From positions 14,296,000-14,359,999 of the forward strand of contig CM060853.1 of assembly GCA_030737835.1 (NCBI GenBank): a stretch of 64,000 nt of DNA. Reading direction: 5' to 3'. This DNA is from Acorus gramineus (Eukaryota > Streptophyta > Magnoliopsida > Acorales > Acoraceae). Positions within the stretch are counted from its first letter, which is position 1, and each line of letters begins with the position of its first letter. The notes below the pieces were generated by a model. It saw only the letters and a list, made by a program, of their open reading frames with translations, did no database searches and was not told where the DNA came from. The position numbers and the translations under genes are program-made. Positions 25,081 to 47,100 of the stretch are shown here, piece by piece.

Positions 25081-26707
25081 CTTGTTACAGTTTTGTAAGT
25101 TTTGGTGAGGGACTCTTACGGGCTTGAACTTTAATTATATCATGCTTTGCTAATTTCGCATCATCTTGTTCTGGTATTATTATGAAGTTGGAATAGATTT
25201 CATTACGGTGTTGCATCTTATTCTGATATTGTGAAAGTTTGTGTGAAAGTTTGAAGACTTGATTACTTAACAAGGGTCTGTAACACTTAAATAGAGTGAT
25301 TTTACTTTTAATTAAACAGAAAATTGAAAAGTGTTGTTAAACGTATTTTAAAATACAGATTTAATTAAAAAGTTATTTACAATTTTTAGTACAAAAAAAT
25401 TATTTTTTAAAAAGAATAGAAAATGCGCTTTTCACGAATTAAGTTTATTTAAGTCATTTTATTTAAAATCTTATTTTTTAAACGGACTCTAAGTTAAATC
25501 AAGTCATGTTCAGTCCCAACACTTCGATTCGATGGAATTCAATAATAGCTTGTTCAAACCTGTTCGCATGTTTGCATGATAGTCTCTAACATTATTCATT
25601 ATATTATAGTTTATCCAGGTTTAGTCATGTTCAATTTTCACCTTGTATTTTTTTCTGTAAAACTCAAAAACAGAAAATGATCAAATAATTAAAAAAATAT
25701 AATCAATTTTGTTTATTTTTTTGTCACATAATCAAGACCCCTAAAAAAATAGGAATAAGAAAGGTAAAATGTTTAGGATAGCATACAACATGTATTACAT
25801 TTTTTAAAATCATATATATAATTATGAATATATGTATATATACAAAAATGATAATACGTAGTCCACACCAACATGGGAGCATTGTGCGGATCAAGAGAGA
25901 TCGGACGGTCATATTGTCAAGAGACCAGAATATTTGGGTATTCTGAAGGCGACCGTAAGAAGGAAATGATTCAGGGACCAAAGAATGAAGAGAGAGGAGC
26001 GACCAATTGGTTCACCAAACACCAACACAGCGTCACAACTTAATTCAATAAAAAAATCCTAAACAAAAAGGTCTAACAACTCTACTTATGTTTGTTTTTT
26101 AATAGATTCTGCACTGTATCACTATATATATTAATTTGATTTCCATACAAATTAATTAAATACTAGCTTTTTGCATTTTCCTAATCTAATATATACTAGA
26201 TCAGGTGAAATGGGTGTATCAGCATCCATAAACAATGAAACTCACTTGGCTCCAAATGAATTAATACAAACTTTTTTGCATTTTCCTAATCTGATATACT
26301 AATTGATCAGAGGAAATGGGTGTATAAACATCCATAAACAATTAAATTTACTTGGGTCTGGGTTGAGTTAGGTTGGGTCAAGTTAGGTCCACCTTATTGT
26401 GAGCCGAGAGATTTGATATTCACATGTTCCCCTTTAAATCTGTAATTGTTTCTCACTGAATATGTGATCTTCATCTAAACTCATCCCCCAATTGATTGCA
26501 CTAGTAGCATGACAAACCTCTTTGGGGAGTGAAGGTTAACCGCAAATATGCTAATCAGAATCCAAAAAAGTTATTGGTGAGTGATCACATCTGCACAAAA
26601 AATCCGATTGCAAGATCTCTCTATCATTCTCAAATGGAAACCACAGCTTTGATACATAACATGTCTTGATAGTATTTGAAACTCTATCTCCAATCTACAC
26701 AATATTT
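25081..26707. other. Intergenic DNA between two convergent genes
   Basis: This holds the 3' flanks of the methyltransferase (+) and the C1orf52-like gene (-). A diverged tandem pair with a spacing of about 105 bp occupies 26167-26360 (shared core TTTTTTGCATTTTCCTAATCT within each unit). No other gene is recognised. Confidence 0.5.
26167..26360. repeat. ~105-bp tandem duplication, diverged
   Basis: Units begin near 26167 and 26271. Both contain TTGCATTTTCCTAATCT, GAAATGGGTGTAT and CATCCATAAACAAT. Confidence 0.65.
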
Positions 26708-28998
26708 TCAGCAATCAAATCCTGAATAGACACCACTGTCCCTCAACAGCCTCTTCTCCTCTTCAACATAGTTCTTTCCTCGACTCACCTGGCCAAGATC
26801 CCTCTTTCTCTTCTCCTTCTGTGAGTAGGACAGCTGGCCCTTCTTTTCCTTGCTTGTTTGGGCGTTTGTCAGCTTCTCTCCCTGTGCGATCGCTGTTCTA
26901 GTGCGTTCACGCTCCTCGAATGTCTCCTTGGCCTCCCCGTGGTTTCTGGTGGATTCTTTGCCATCTGACCATTTCCAGTCTGGTTCTTTGCTATCCATGG
27001 CCTCTTTTGGTGGGGGAACTTTCAAGATTGACAGGCCACCGCCGTAACCGTGTCGGCTCAAGGTGTCATAGTCTATGTTGAGACTCTTCTTCTTTCCCAA
27101 GTTAGCTGTCATGGAGCAAAAGCTCATTGTTTCTCATTGAACATAATTGAACCAGAACCTCATTAAGGGAATAAAATATTAACCACATATAAACAACTCA
27201 ATTCACTTGCTCTAAATAAATAATAAAGAACTAAAATAGTATGAACAGATCAAGAAAAAAAGTTAGAATTACATATAGAGTGTGGACGCAATTGAAATAG
27301 ACAAAGTGAACATTGTGTCCACTGGAAAGCTGGTTGCTATATACACTTTTCTCATGAAGGATGCTATCAGAGCAGAGAATAGGCTTTATTAGCAAAAAAT
27401 CAAAGGAAATGGTGCTTGTTTGGACTTGTGCAAAACTGGATATATTGTTTCATAGAGCTACCCACGCATCCAGACAGGCTTATTTGGACTTTAGAGTGCA
27501 CTCTAAATTAATGTATTGAGAATATGACATACCTATTAACCTAAATACAATAAGCATCCGATCAGTAAAAAATTGCATATTCTACTTGACAATACAGTTT
27601 TCCATCTCCTCTAACAGGAGGTAGTCAACAATCAACTCTTATCAGGAAGTTAGATGATACCGTTATGATAAGTCGATCATTGCACAAGCACCAGGCAAGC
27701 TAAGTTAATTTCTTAAACAGTGTAAGATTCTAAAGGATATGCTCATTTTCCGTTATTCATGGAATAATCTTCCAGGGATTTCTTGAACTGCTACTAATAT
27801 GATAAAAAAGAAGAGATTTAACGACATGTTTTCAAGCCCCCATTTCCGAGACCTTGTCTTTTCCATTTCTTTTCCTTCAGTCATATTTCCAGCATAATCT
27901 GCCCAGAAATTGAGATCAAGAAAAATATTTGATAAGGACATTAAATTTCCTCTTAAAGAATCCTTATGTTTTTCCCATCTTTCATGTAATACAAAATGTT
28001 GGATAAATAATCAACATTCAAGAATGATCATGGGGTGCATGCACCCCATAAACCATAAAGAAAACCTCTAGCAAAGAAGGTTAGGCATGGATTTCAACAA
28101 ACAAGACCAAGGAACCTCAAACTGTTACTATCTTCCACTCCCTCATTTTTGGCAATACAGAGGCGACATTAATTGCAATTCCATCTATATATTTCATGAC
28201 TCAATTTTATATTCATTTTTGAAAATCAACACTTCTAAATAATAAGGTAAGTGCTTCTAAATTATTTTCTCGTTAAATCTTTTCCTATCAAAAGAAGGAA
28301 GACTAGAACCCAAGACCCCCAACCTACTAAGAAGAGATTTTTTTTTTTATAGATAAAAACGATGAGCGATCACCCCAACCTACCAAGAAGGGATTTGGTA
28401 GTAAACAACTTCATTTGTTTCAAAGTACAAATAATATGACTAGGTTCATCTTGTCATACCAATGGTTTGGGAGTACGTAAATCCTTTAGAGTTTCATCAA
28501 ATAATCCGATGGAACTTAGATCCCAAGAAAGGTCAATATGATATTAAAGATTGTAGCAACATGTTGAGAAGGAGAATGGCAATGAAAGAGAAAAACTGTT
28601 TATTGGATTTGATAGAAATACTATATGATAAAAATTTCCAGTTTATATCACACATGCCAATAATTGATATGTGACTATAGGATAGAAAAATAACAGGCAA
28701 CCAGTAAGAAAGTATATTGGATGTCAGCATATAAACTGTGAAGATAACATGTTGATAGCAGGGAAAAGAATTAGAAATTTAAATAAAAAGTTTAATACAC
28801 TAAAAGAAGGAACAAAAGTGCTATCAGCTAAAGAAAAAGATGAGGAACAAACCAACCTCCTGAAATTATATCTTTGTCAGATTGACTGGTTCCCCTTTTG
28901 TTCTTTGGCTTTGTGCTATCATCTTCTGAATCTGAACTACTTGAATCTTCATCAGAGGATACAGCTAATGATTGATTCCATGGGCTGGCTCTCTTCAT
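26708..28998 (-). CDS. C1orf52/UPF0690-like conserved protein, 179 aa
   Basis: Coding exon 1 runs 28998-28857 and exon 2 27105-26708, with a 1751-bp GT..AG intron. The junction restores one frame (GG-A-NLGKKK). The N-terminus is MKRASPWNQ followed by an acidic serine-rich stretch; then come DYDTLSRHGYGGGLSILKVP and a highly charged C-terminal half with QKEKRKRDLGQ and KNYVEEEKRLLR. This resembles the small eukaryotic C1orf52 (UPF0690) family, whose molecular role is unknown to me. A leader exon is likely at about 30620-30542 (donor CGCAG/GTATTT), spliced to 29013 just upstream of the ATG (acceptor TATTCAG at 29014). An ATG inside intron 1 next to exon 2 (27127) is in frame but is better read as intron. 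Confidence 0.75.
28341..28372 (-). mobile_element. Extremely truncated LINE insertion (32 bp)
   Basis: The insert begins with poly(T) followed by ATAGATAAAAACGATGAGCG. It lies between near-identical 24-bp repeats, 28317-28340 and 28373-28396, which differ at two positions. The insert resembles the 3' end of the LINE at 36218-36469. It lies within the intron of the C1orf52-like gene. Confidence 0.6.
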
Positions 28999-29568
28999 GG
29001 TGAAATAACCTCACTGAATATAAGAAAAACTACATCAGTTAGAGAGGCTAAGAACAATTTAGTACAGGATATATTCAGGCATAATACATCAATTAAAGTC
29101 AGCACTCACAAGTCATGTGCAATTTAAAAGCCAATCTTGGAAATGATGTACATCTAAGACGCTGAAAAACAACAAGAAGTCATTACCCTTTGCATTCCTA
29201 AATAAAATGGTTGAATATCCATGTCTGATCATTTCAGGGGGGGTTAGTCGACATTCATGAGCTTTTTTTCTTTCGAAAAATTCCATCTATTCATACACTC
29301 ATGTAAGAATTCTATCAGAATTTCCCAGATCAATCCCTGTAAACATAGAAATGCTAGTCATACCAAAATTTCATGATCGATTTTCATCAGGTAAATAGGT
29401 TTGCATTTGTACTTGCATAGCCACTATAATGTCACCCAACTAACCTAGTTGAATAAAGTCACTCGTGCCACATCACTTTCTTAAAAAAATGTCCATTTTT
29501 TTTTTTAAAAAAAAAAAAAAACATCGCGTATGAATAGTTCATCTGATTCAGTTACCAGTGATTCTAGA

Positions 29569-30129
29569 TAGGCCTGTCAATCGGACGGAGACGGATCGGA
29601 TAGGCCCATATCCGTATCCGTATCCGAATTGGATATCCGAAAAAATATCCGTATTTGATATCCGACGGATATTCCAAAACCCATATCCGTATCCGATCCG
29701 AAAATCCGGATACGGATTCGGATAATATCCGAAATATCCGAATCAGATTAAAATATAAAAAAATTATAAAATCTTAAGTACTAACATGGTTAAATAAGTA
29801 TCCATCAAAGACATAAAAACACAAATCCTAATATAGTTAAACAAGTATCCAACATGGTTAAATATGTTTGTGTTTTGCCCTAGATCATGAGCCATTGGAT
29901 TTTCATCTAAGGGTTGAAACTAATTCTAACATATATAAATAAAATAACAGTTCGGATACGGATATTGTTCGGATCGGATATAGGCTATATCCGATCCGAT
30001 CCGAAAATTTTCGGATACGGATTATTTGGTTTGGATATGGATACGGATTTTCGGATATCGGATATTTTCTGCATTTTCGGATACGGATTCATCGGATACG
30101 GATATTTTTTCGGATAATTGACCGGCTTA
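29569..30129. mobile_element. hAT-type MITE with ATCCG-rich interior
   Basis: A perfect 8-bp target duplication, attctaga, flanks the element (29561-29568 and 30130-30137). The termini TAGGCCTGTCAAT and the complement of TAAGCCGGTCAAT form imperfect 13-bp inverted repeats. The interior is dominated by TATCCG/CGGATA repeats at both ends around a central AT-rich block. It sits in the leader intron of the C1orf52-like gene. No transposase. Confidence 0.85.
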
Positions 30130-30541
30130 ATTCTAGATGTTCAATCACTCCCAATCCTACTGTTCTTAAATCTTAACCTATGCCAACGTGCCCACAAAAC
30201 TAACATAATAAATGCTGGTTACTGCATAATCAAAAGCATAAAAAAATAGCAAGAATTTTAAAAAGAGTATTCCAAATTAAAACTACATACAAAGCACAAA
30301 AAAAAGCACCACCATTCAATCTGTTTAATGTATCAATCCCAGGCTTCCCAATCCACTCATAACACTGTAAGAGCTTCTGATCCCTAACTGAACCAATCAA
30401 AACATGCACCACCACTCACTCCCCTCATGTTAATGTGTGAAAGAAATGTTTAATTGCAAGTAATAACAAAACAACACCCTCCCAAAAAGTTCCAAACTGC
30501 AATAGAATCAAAGATTCAAGAAGACCTGAAGAACCAAATAC

Positions 30542-30620
30542 CTGCGGAGGCCGCAGGCGTGGGGAGACGAGGCGGATGAACTGGGAGAGGAAAAGTGAGA
30601 TTCGGGAGAGAGAACTCAGA
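30542..30620 (-). other. Probable 5' leader exon of the C1orf52-like gene
   Basis: A GC- and purine-rich block stands out from AT-rich flanks. Read on minus it ends in a CCTCCGCAG/GTATTT donor at 30542/30541. The transcription start is not defined, so the upstream limit is approximate. Confidence 0.5.
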
Positions 30621-31428
30621 AAAGTGAGAAACCGTTTTTAAGGGATTTGATTCACCCCCAATAACTCAATATAAGTGGAACTGACGGCCCGATTTATTCA
30701 TTGACTCGAATATATATGGCTACAGTGAATCACATATTAGTTTTGGTTACGGTGAAAATTAAAATAAATATTATCTAATGAGATTGGGACACGAGGGGAT
30801 TTATTGGTTTTATAGGATTTTTTTTTTATTTTCATAAGTTTTTACATAACTATATTGAGTTTTCAATAATATAGGGTGAGAACATTCTGGTAATTTTTAA
30901 TATGTAGTTAGAATTAATCATGTACATGTTAGTTGGGGGTGACAGTAGAGACTCAAACACGATGTTTTTTTAATAATATAGGGACATGTGAGGATTTTTT
31001 AATTTTATAGGGATAAAAATTGATTTAGTTAACTTTTGAGAGAGTAATATCAAATTTTTCCTATTATCTAATAAGATAAGGACATTAGAGAATTTATCGA
31101 TTTTATATGGACATTTTTCAAATTTTATGAGTTTCCAGGGAGCTATATTGAATTTTTTCATGAAAATAAGGGGTCGGGGCATTTTGATAACTTTTAAGGG
31201 TTAACTATGTACCTGGTTAGTTGGGGTGAGTTGGAGTGATGATGGGGACTGAAAAATATTTTTCTATTAACGTAAGGATCTGTGGTGGTTTTTAATTTTA
31301 CAGGAACCAAAACCGATTTAGCTAACTTTCTATGGAGTTATATCAATTATTCTCAAATCTATTTCATATTCATAAGTATATTTTCATAAGTATATATTGA
31401 AAAGATCATTCTAACGAGATAATGATCA
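30621..31428. other. Intergenic DNA
   Basis: AT-rich sequence upstream of the C1orf52-like gene; no gene is recognised. Confidence 0.45.
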
Positions 31429-33229
31429 GGGTGGAGATTGAGATTTTTCATCCAAGAAGGAAGCTGTTGGAGAGATTATGGAAGAGGCTGTTCAAATGAG
31501 CAGATCCCGTAATAAGGAACTCCATATGTATCGAGAAAAGGAGCGATGAATGGCTATGTGATCAAAGCTTTTTAGATGAAGACTTAGAGGCAACCCTTGT
31601 TCTTGAACTAAACCTTTTCGCATATTCCCTTGTGGGAAGTTTGTCATGAAAAAATTGCCAAGCACAAAAATTATGTCTATGGGATTGAACTGAAAGCCAT
31701 AACCAATTTTCCCAAAAGATTAAACTCGTAGGAGCGGAATGTGCCTTCGAGGCCTCTTTTGAAGTTAGTACACCAGTTCTACTAGATGGTCACACAAGGA
31801 TATCTGGACCATAACCTCCAACATCAAGTTACTAAATTTCCTCCCAAAAGCCATCAAGATCAGAGTGCCATTTAGCTGGTTTGGTCCATTTCTCATCCTA
31901 AATAAGAACACTCAAAGAAGTTGAGTGAGGGGGACCCCATATTAGCAGCTCTCTGCCTAATAATTCCTTAAGGCTCTTCCCATTGATCCAAGGGTTAGAC
32001 TAAACATTTATGGACTTGTTGCCTTCAAAAATTATATATCAAGCTTGTTTTGAGGATCTTGCTGCAATGAAATGCTTCCAAGAATTGGTGCTACTAGAGG
32101 GAGGGGTATGGTTTTATATGCTAGCTCCTCTGAGATATCTTTTTTTGACCCACGTGGACCACAATGAGGTTTCTCACTAACAAGATCCCAAAAATGTATT
32201 CCTTGAGTCCCTTTGTTCCAATCCTGAATTCATTTGATCCCCAAATCTCCTTCCTTAAAGGGCTTGAAAACAATGATCCAATTAACATAATGCAACTTCT
32301 TCATGTTTGAGCAAGGAACATTCTTCAAGTCCTCCTCACTAGTATTACGTGGGCAATTTGGCAAGAGCGCGACACTAGAATCTTAAGAGAGAAATTGGTT
32401 TCCACGAGTAGAATCCTTCAGTGCATCAAGGCTGAAATTCGTTTATGCTTCAAAGAAATCACTCTTAAAATCAATCTCTCCCTGGATCTCTTGCAGATAG
32501 TTGATAACTTTGGAATCACCATCATTGAACCATCCAAAACTCTCTGCTTTGTCCTTTGGGAACCCCCTCCTCCAGGCTAGATCAAATCTAACTCAAATGG
32601 GTCTCTTACGGAGGAGTGTGGAGGCTATGATTCCACATTTAACTATATTGTTAGAGTTGTTGGCAGATCCCCCCTCCCCTCAATCAATCTTCTAGAGCTG
32701 AGAAGAATAGGAGCGGGTTTAACAATGAGCATTCAATGAGGAGTGTATGGTTTGAGAGCGACTACTACTACAGCTATAGCATGGTGAAAGGCAAAAGTTA
32801 GTTGTCATGGTCAGCCATTAGACTGTTGAGGAAGCTAACAAAAGGAAACAACCCAACATACATTTTGGCATCAAGGAGACAGACAATGAGTGAGCATTTG
32901 ATCTTTCCCCACCTTGTTTGGTTGGAGCTGGAAGCATCAATACAATCTGATAAAGTGGGTATGCTATATTCTTGTTTTCAAGTGACATGCTTGTCATTGA
33001 GCTCCAAAGTTCTTTGGTATAAACCGTATGTAGCCTTTTCATTTTAGTTTCTATTACAAGGTTGCTGCTTCTACTAGAGGGGAAAGAGTTGGGCAAGATG
33101 TAGGGTGACTTTGTTGACCTTTCCCTATGTTTGGCTAATCTTTCACTCTTACAAGCTTGGTAATTCTTGTAAATATATAATTGTTTATTCATAACAATAC
33201 ATAGTCCTCAATTACCAATAAAATAAACA
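31429..33229 (+). pseudogene. LINE with inverted 5' part (twin-priming structure), degenerate ORF2
   Basis: The right part (about 32336-33070, plus) encodes the C-terminal end of LINE ORF2. It reads ITWAIWQERDTRIL, then VLWEPPPPG, IKSNSNGSLTEECGGY (ribonuclease H domain start, with the usual Trp after PPPPG replaced by a TAG stop), ESDYYYSYSMVKGKS and NPTYILAS. The left part (about 32335-31450, minus) encodes the segment just before this in an intact element: KKLHYVNW, GDLGIK, then ARxLL-type residues, DEKWTKPAKWHSDLDG and a worn zinc-binding region (FDHIAIH...YIWSSLL). Several frames are needed, so both parts are broken. Candidate 12-bp target duplications are at 31417-31428 and 33230-33241 (11 of 12 match), and an A-rich AATAAAATAAAC precedes the right one. 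Confidence 0.75.
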
Positions 33230-34289
33230 AGATATTGATCAACACAATCAGAGTTTTACTTGAAAAGTTAACAATTTTTAAAGAATTTTAGAAATAATTT
33301 AATTCTTGGTTTTTTTGTATCAACATACAAACTGGATAGTATCATCCATATCCACCAATTCTTAATTGTTTTTTTTTTTGTATATATACCCCTCAAAAAT
33401 TCATTTTGGCAAAATATTCTTAATGATTTGTTATTTCTAATAATACCATTAAAAAAGGCTTAAATTTAACTTGGAAATTTTTTTTATACTCATTTCAGCG
33501 ATATTATTGTTTTTAAAGTTTCAAATAGGGTATTTTTACTATCTAGGGTTGATTGAGGGGTATATAAGCAAAAAATTCATTTTCAGTTCTAAGATATGTC
33601 TTTTATGTGTAATGAATTTTACAAATGATTATTATATCGCATATAAATGAAATGAAAAAAATTGAGGATATTGGTTGTGGGTAGCTTTTTCTATTTTTAT
33701 TTATTTATTTATACATATATTGTGTGTGGGGTTAGACCACTGACCTTTAGGGCTAGTTCGGGGAAGAATTAATGTTTTGGTGATTAGTTATCATAATTTT
33801 AAGGAATAAAAATTCTATCAATTTTATCCTTATTCACATTTAATAAAATTGAGATAAAAAGTGGAGATAAGTGTTATTCTAACATTTAGACCTGTTTAGT
33901 TTGAGAGTAGGGCATGAATAAATGATAATTAGTTGAAATAGTCTCAAAATGAGTGTGTGGAAGACTGTAATAAATGTGAATCAATATGTTAGAATTAACT
34001 AATATAAAATATTATAAAAATTGCAATCGATCCCTAAAATTAAGTTATTCCACGTTATTCAACCCAAAAGGATATATAAACACAGTATCAAATCAATTAT
34101 CATCACATTTTATAAATCAACTATTATTATTTTTTTTATTTTTTATAAATTCTTATCCACGTGTATACAACCAGAATAATTTAAAAATACAATCACATAA
34201 AAAAAAAAAAAAAATCACTTGATCATTCTTTATAACAGCATAGTTGTAAATATCATAATAATAACTTAATTCTCGAACCACCAAGGGCT
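33230..34289. other. AT-rich region upstream of BUD32
   Basis: No gene is recognised. A MITE-like stretch with TTATCC and GGATAA motifs runs from about 33750 to 34240. Confidence 0.45.
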
Positions 34290-34447
34290 AAACCTTTCCA
34301 AATCGCAAAACCTTTCCCAAGAGTCTGCTCCTCATTTCTAGAGAAAAACCGCCGCCGCCGCCGTTGCCGCGAGAGAGACAAAGGGGAAAGAAGGAGAAGA
34401 CGGAGAGGATTGTTGGCCGGATTTTCTCAAAAACCCTAGCAATAGAG
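34290..34447 (+). promoter_or_regulatory. BUD32 5' leader exon with telo-box
   Basis: A GC-rich block with (GCC)n at about 34350 and purine tracts ends in AAAACCCTAGCAATAGAG/GTTAAA, a donor at 34448. The AAACCCTA telo-box motif is common at promoters and leaders of plant translation-related genes. The leader intron probably ends at the acceptor 35258 or 35269, upstream of the ATG at 35296. The upstream limit is approximate. Confidence 0.55.
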
Positions 34448-35295
34448 GTTAAATTTTTCTTCTTTTTTTTTTAACGTCGACGGCTCATCTTCTTCTCCGT
34501 TTCTCTTTTGTTTTTCTTGTTCTTGTTTGATTTTAGGGTTTGCGAGGGTGGGCTCACTTCAATTAGTTTCTGAAGTAGATATAGACATTTCTTTATGCGT
34601 GTGTATGTTCTTTTTTTTTATTATTTCTTTTATTTTAATTTCCCAAAGTGATGATATTTGTTTGTAATCCTTGAATCAGTATAGATTTATAATCATCTTG
34701 TTTTTAGGGATATCTATTGATGATGGAAGCTTTTAAAAAATGTGAGCTTTAGTTAAAAAAACACAGATTTTATTTAAAATTAAAAAGATAACCTACGCGC
34801 CTCTTCTTCTAAACGCAACAGTAGTGGCGTTGGCCTTCCCTCATAATCTGCTGCTCCTTCCCTCCCCTTGTCTATGATGAAGGCCCCTTTTTGTCTATGA
34901 TAGTTCACAGTTGTTAGAATATTTTGTTGATAAGTCTTATATAAAATATCTTTATTACATAGTTCCCTCTTGTAATAAATGAAACTATTATATATATGTC
35001 AATCAGTCCATTTTTTAACCCTGTTTGCAGCCCCATATGCGCAGTGTATGGGTTGTAAATTTTTTTATTATTTTTTTAAAAAAATACTAGTGTACCTTAG
35101 TGTTTATTTTAATTCGTATGACACTATGTATTTCATTGGGTGAATGCATATAAAAAATAACGGTGATGACTGCGAATGAGACTGTGCACACATGGCTGGG
35201 CATACCATTTTCCATTTATGTCATTCTCCATCTTCATGAACAAAGCTTTTTTGCAGAAATTTTGCAGGTGGTTCAATTTGGTGTTTTTGTTCATC

Positions 35296-44127
<8,832 letters not shown>

Positions 44128-47100
44128 ATGCTTTACCATGCAAATTTGCGAATCCATGTGTATTGCTGTTATTACTCAGATACTCAGATTGGCTCAGAAG
44201 ATTGTTTTGGCATGCAAGAAGAGGGTGATGCATACCAATTGCTAGGCTTTGTATTGTTTGGCAACTGCATTATTAACAATTAATCGCGATATAGGAAAAT
44301 CTCTTCTGGATCTCTAAATTAATTGAAGTTTAAGTGATATTAGTGTTGTAAGTGCATTTGAGGTGCAACAAGTTTATTCAGTTCCACATTGGATGCTTGG
44401 ATCTGTCATGTTATAGTTTTTATGCAGCTCGTTGCCACTTTTTCTGCAAATATTTAGGGTGGGTAAATTATCTTTGTTTAGTTATGAGGATATCAATATG
44501 CTCTAATGAAATTGCACTACTCGCTTTCTGCACTTTTCTTTAGAATTGTGAAGCTAATAATATGTAAACCGAGTGTGTGTGTGTGTGATTCTTTGGCCGA
44601 GAGATTGACATATAAGCCAATTGATATTAAAACTAATTGAAGATGTGCCCAATATGTCATGTAAAAAATCATAACCCTTTAGCCCCATTTTGTCTGCGAC
44701 ATAAGTTATTTTGAATGACTCAATTTTTTGTTTGATTTTGTTTTTTAGTAATTTTTGTTTGGGAAATGTTATAATGAAATGTTTTATAACAAATGTTTGT
44801 TATGTGGTTGATTAAATTATAAAATTTGAAAAATGATTTGACATGTAAAATCATTTAATTATAAAAAATGATGATAATTGATTTGATATGTGAGTTTTAA
44901 TTATATCAGTGGAATAAATTTTGTAGAATAATATAATTATAGTGAAGATTTAGAATATTAATATCAGTATATTCTCATTTATTGTAGCATATTTATACTT
45001 GCTGCATGTTTGTTAAACAAACGTGTGTTTTTTTGCTCAATTCACCTCTATTTCACCATATTCTACCTCAACAAAAGCTTATGAAATATATGTTTTCATT
45101 CAAGGCAACCCTACCCATCTACTACAGCAGAATCAATCTAGTAAATATCAATTATCCCAAAAATTGAAATTTGCCCTTAAGAAAGAAAAAAGCAGATTTC
45201 TCAAGTTCGAGGAGACATTAGTGGGACCTGTTGCCTTATAAATTAGAACCAATATGAGCAAAAATTTAAAGCAATCTATGATTAAGAATATGGTCATTGC
45301 TGGAAAAACATGTTGGTTATGCCCGAAGAAAAAGCAGAAATGAAAGAAAGGAAATAAAGAACAGTTATGCCACAAAAAAAAAAAAACACTTGTAAGAACT
45401 GAAGCAAAATCATTGAGAACCACTTTAGAGTTGTTCAAAAAAATTTAGGAGATACTAAAGACCATCTCATGAATACACCATATGTTTATTGTCTACGTGT
45501 GTGATAGGACATTATTGATCAGTTTGATAACTCTGATTTAGAAAAATAATCTTTTTTTTTTTTTAAGAATCTAGTCTAATGGATTATGTTATTTTAAAGA
45601 GAATTTTTATTTACCATGTCCAATAATGAACACATGAATGAATTATTGATTCCAAACACAATTTTTTTTGTGTATTCCAGTGGGAGGAGGATGCGAATGA
45701 ATGCCAAATTGGTCATAAAGGTTCTTTGGTTGATTTTGAAAAGGAAAAAGATATGTCTAACGTTGTCTCCAACCCCATTTAGAATCCATATCGATTTTCT
45801 TTTTTAAAAAAATATGCACTCAACCATTGAAGTATACAGTGCATGTTATAAAAAGTAAAGTACACATTAAGATACACTAGTATAATTTTTGTCTTTAGAA
45901 AAATGATTTTTTTTTAAATTTCATAGTGCAGTGATGTACATGGGGCTAGAGGCTGTTTTAAGGATATAGACAAGACTATAAAATAGACGGAGTGTATAAT
46001 CAGTCTTTTGAAAACGAAGAAGCAAAGACAATGACGTCCCAGAAAAGACTAAGTGAAAAAAGAACAGGAGAGCTCTCCTCTTAGTCTGATGAAAACCGTT
46101 AAAGAAGTAAAGGTAGAGATCTCAAGACACTTGAAGCCAAGGTTTTCCTTTCCAAAGCAGAAGCAAAAGCAAAAGAAGGTGATAGATTGAGAGAACAACA
46201 GAGACTTTGCCCAAAGCACAGATCACAAGAATATTGCTTAGCTTTGACCACCCCAAAAACCTTGCCATGATATTATTATTATCATCATGAAAGAGAGATA
46301 GAGAGAGAGAGATCTCTTCAATGGAAGGTTCACGTGAGGTTCACATGGTTTGCAACTGTTTTTCATGTAATGTGCAAATTGAGGAAGCACAAAATTTTGA
46401 TAAGATATAGCATTTTGTGTGGGAGAAAAGAATATTGAAATTCAATTAATGTTTCATAACTATCGAGGAAAAGATGGTCAAAGAATACCAAATAATCATC
46501 AGAATAATGTACACGAACTTGGGTTGCACGACAGGTGATTCTTATCATGGATGGGCAGCATGGATAGAAGAAGCTCATGGGGATGCTGGTATCAATTTTG
46601 TGATACTCTAGGCCACTCTTTGGGTAGTGGAATGGTTGAAGAATAAGGAGAAATAAGGAGAAATAAGCCTACAAGGATTAAGTCGTATAACTATTGATAT
46701 TGGTATTCCAAATCCTTCATTGGGATTGTGTTATTCCATTCAATCAACTGTCATCACCTCTTATAAATTATTTTTTTTCTCATCTTTGATAAATCACCAT
46801 CCAGATCTTATTCACATTTTACCCGTATATATCTAATTCATGATTAACAAAATACTAAAAACTTCATTATTACATTTTCTAATGAGAATAATTAAAAATA
46901 AAATCAAACGAAAAATGATTTATTCATCTACATTGCCAAATAGCCACATTATAAGTATTCCTAACTTAAATGACATCAATGTTTTCTTTTCCTTCATCAT
47001 TGCATTGATTTTGCAAGAAATACATTAAAAATACAATTAGGACTACATGAGTCATCGGAAGATAGTAAAGCATTTGACGTATAGCAGTGGAGGCCATCGT

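Noticed and set aside
26708-27127. Start of the C1orf52-like protein at the ATG 27127
   Set aside because: An upstream exon (28998-28857) joins in frame at a good acceptor (27106) and supplies the expected N-terminus, so the ATG at 27127 falls in the intron.
32818-33192. 124-codon open frame on minus
   Set aside because: It is antisense to the ribonuclease H end of the LINE, whose plus-strand residues are recognisable.
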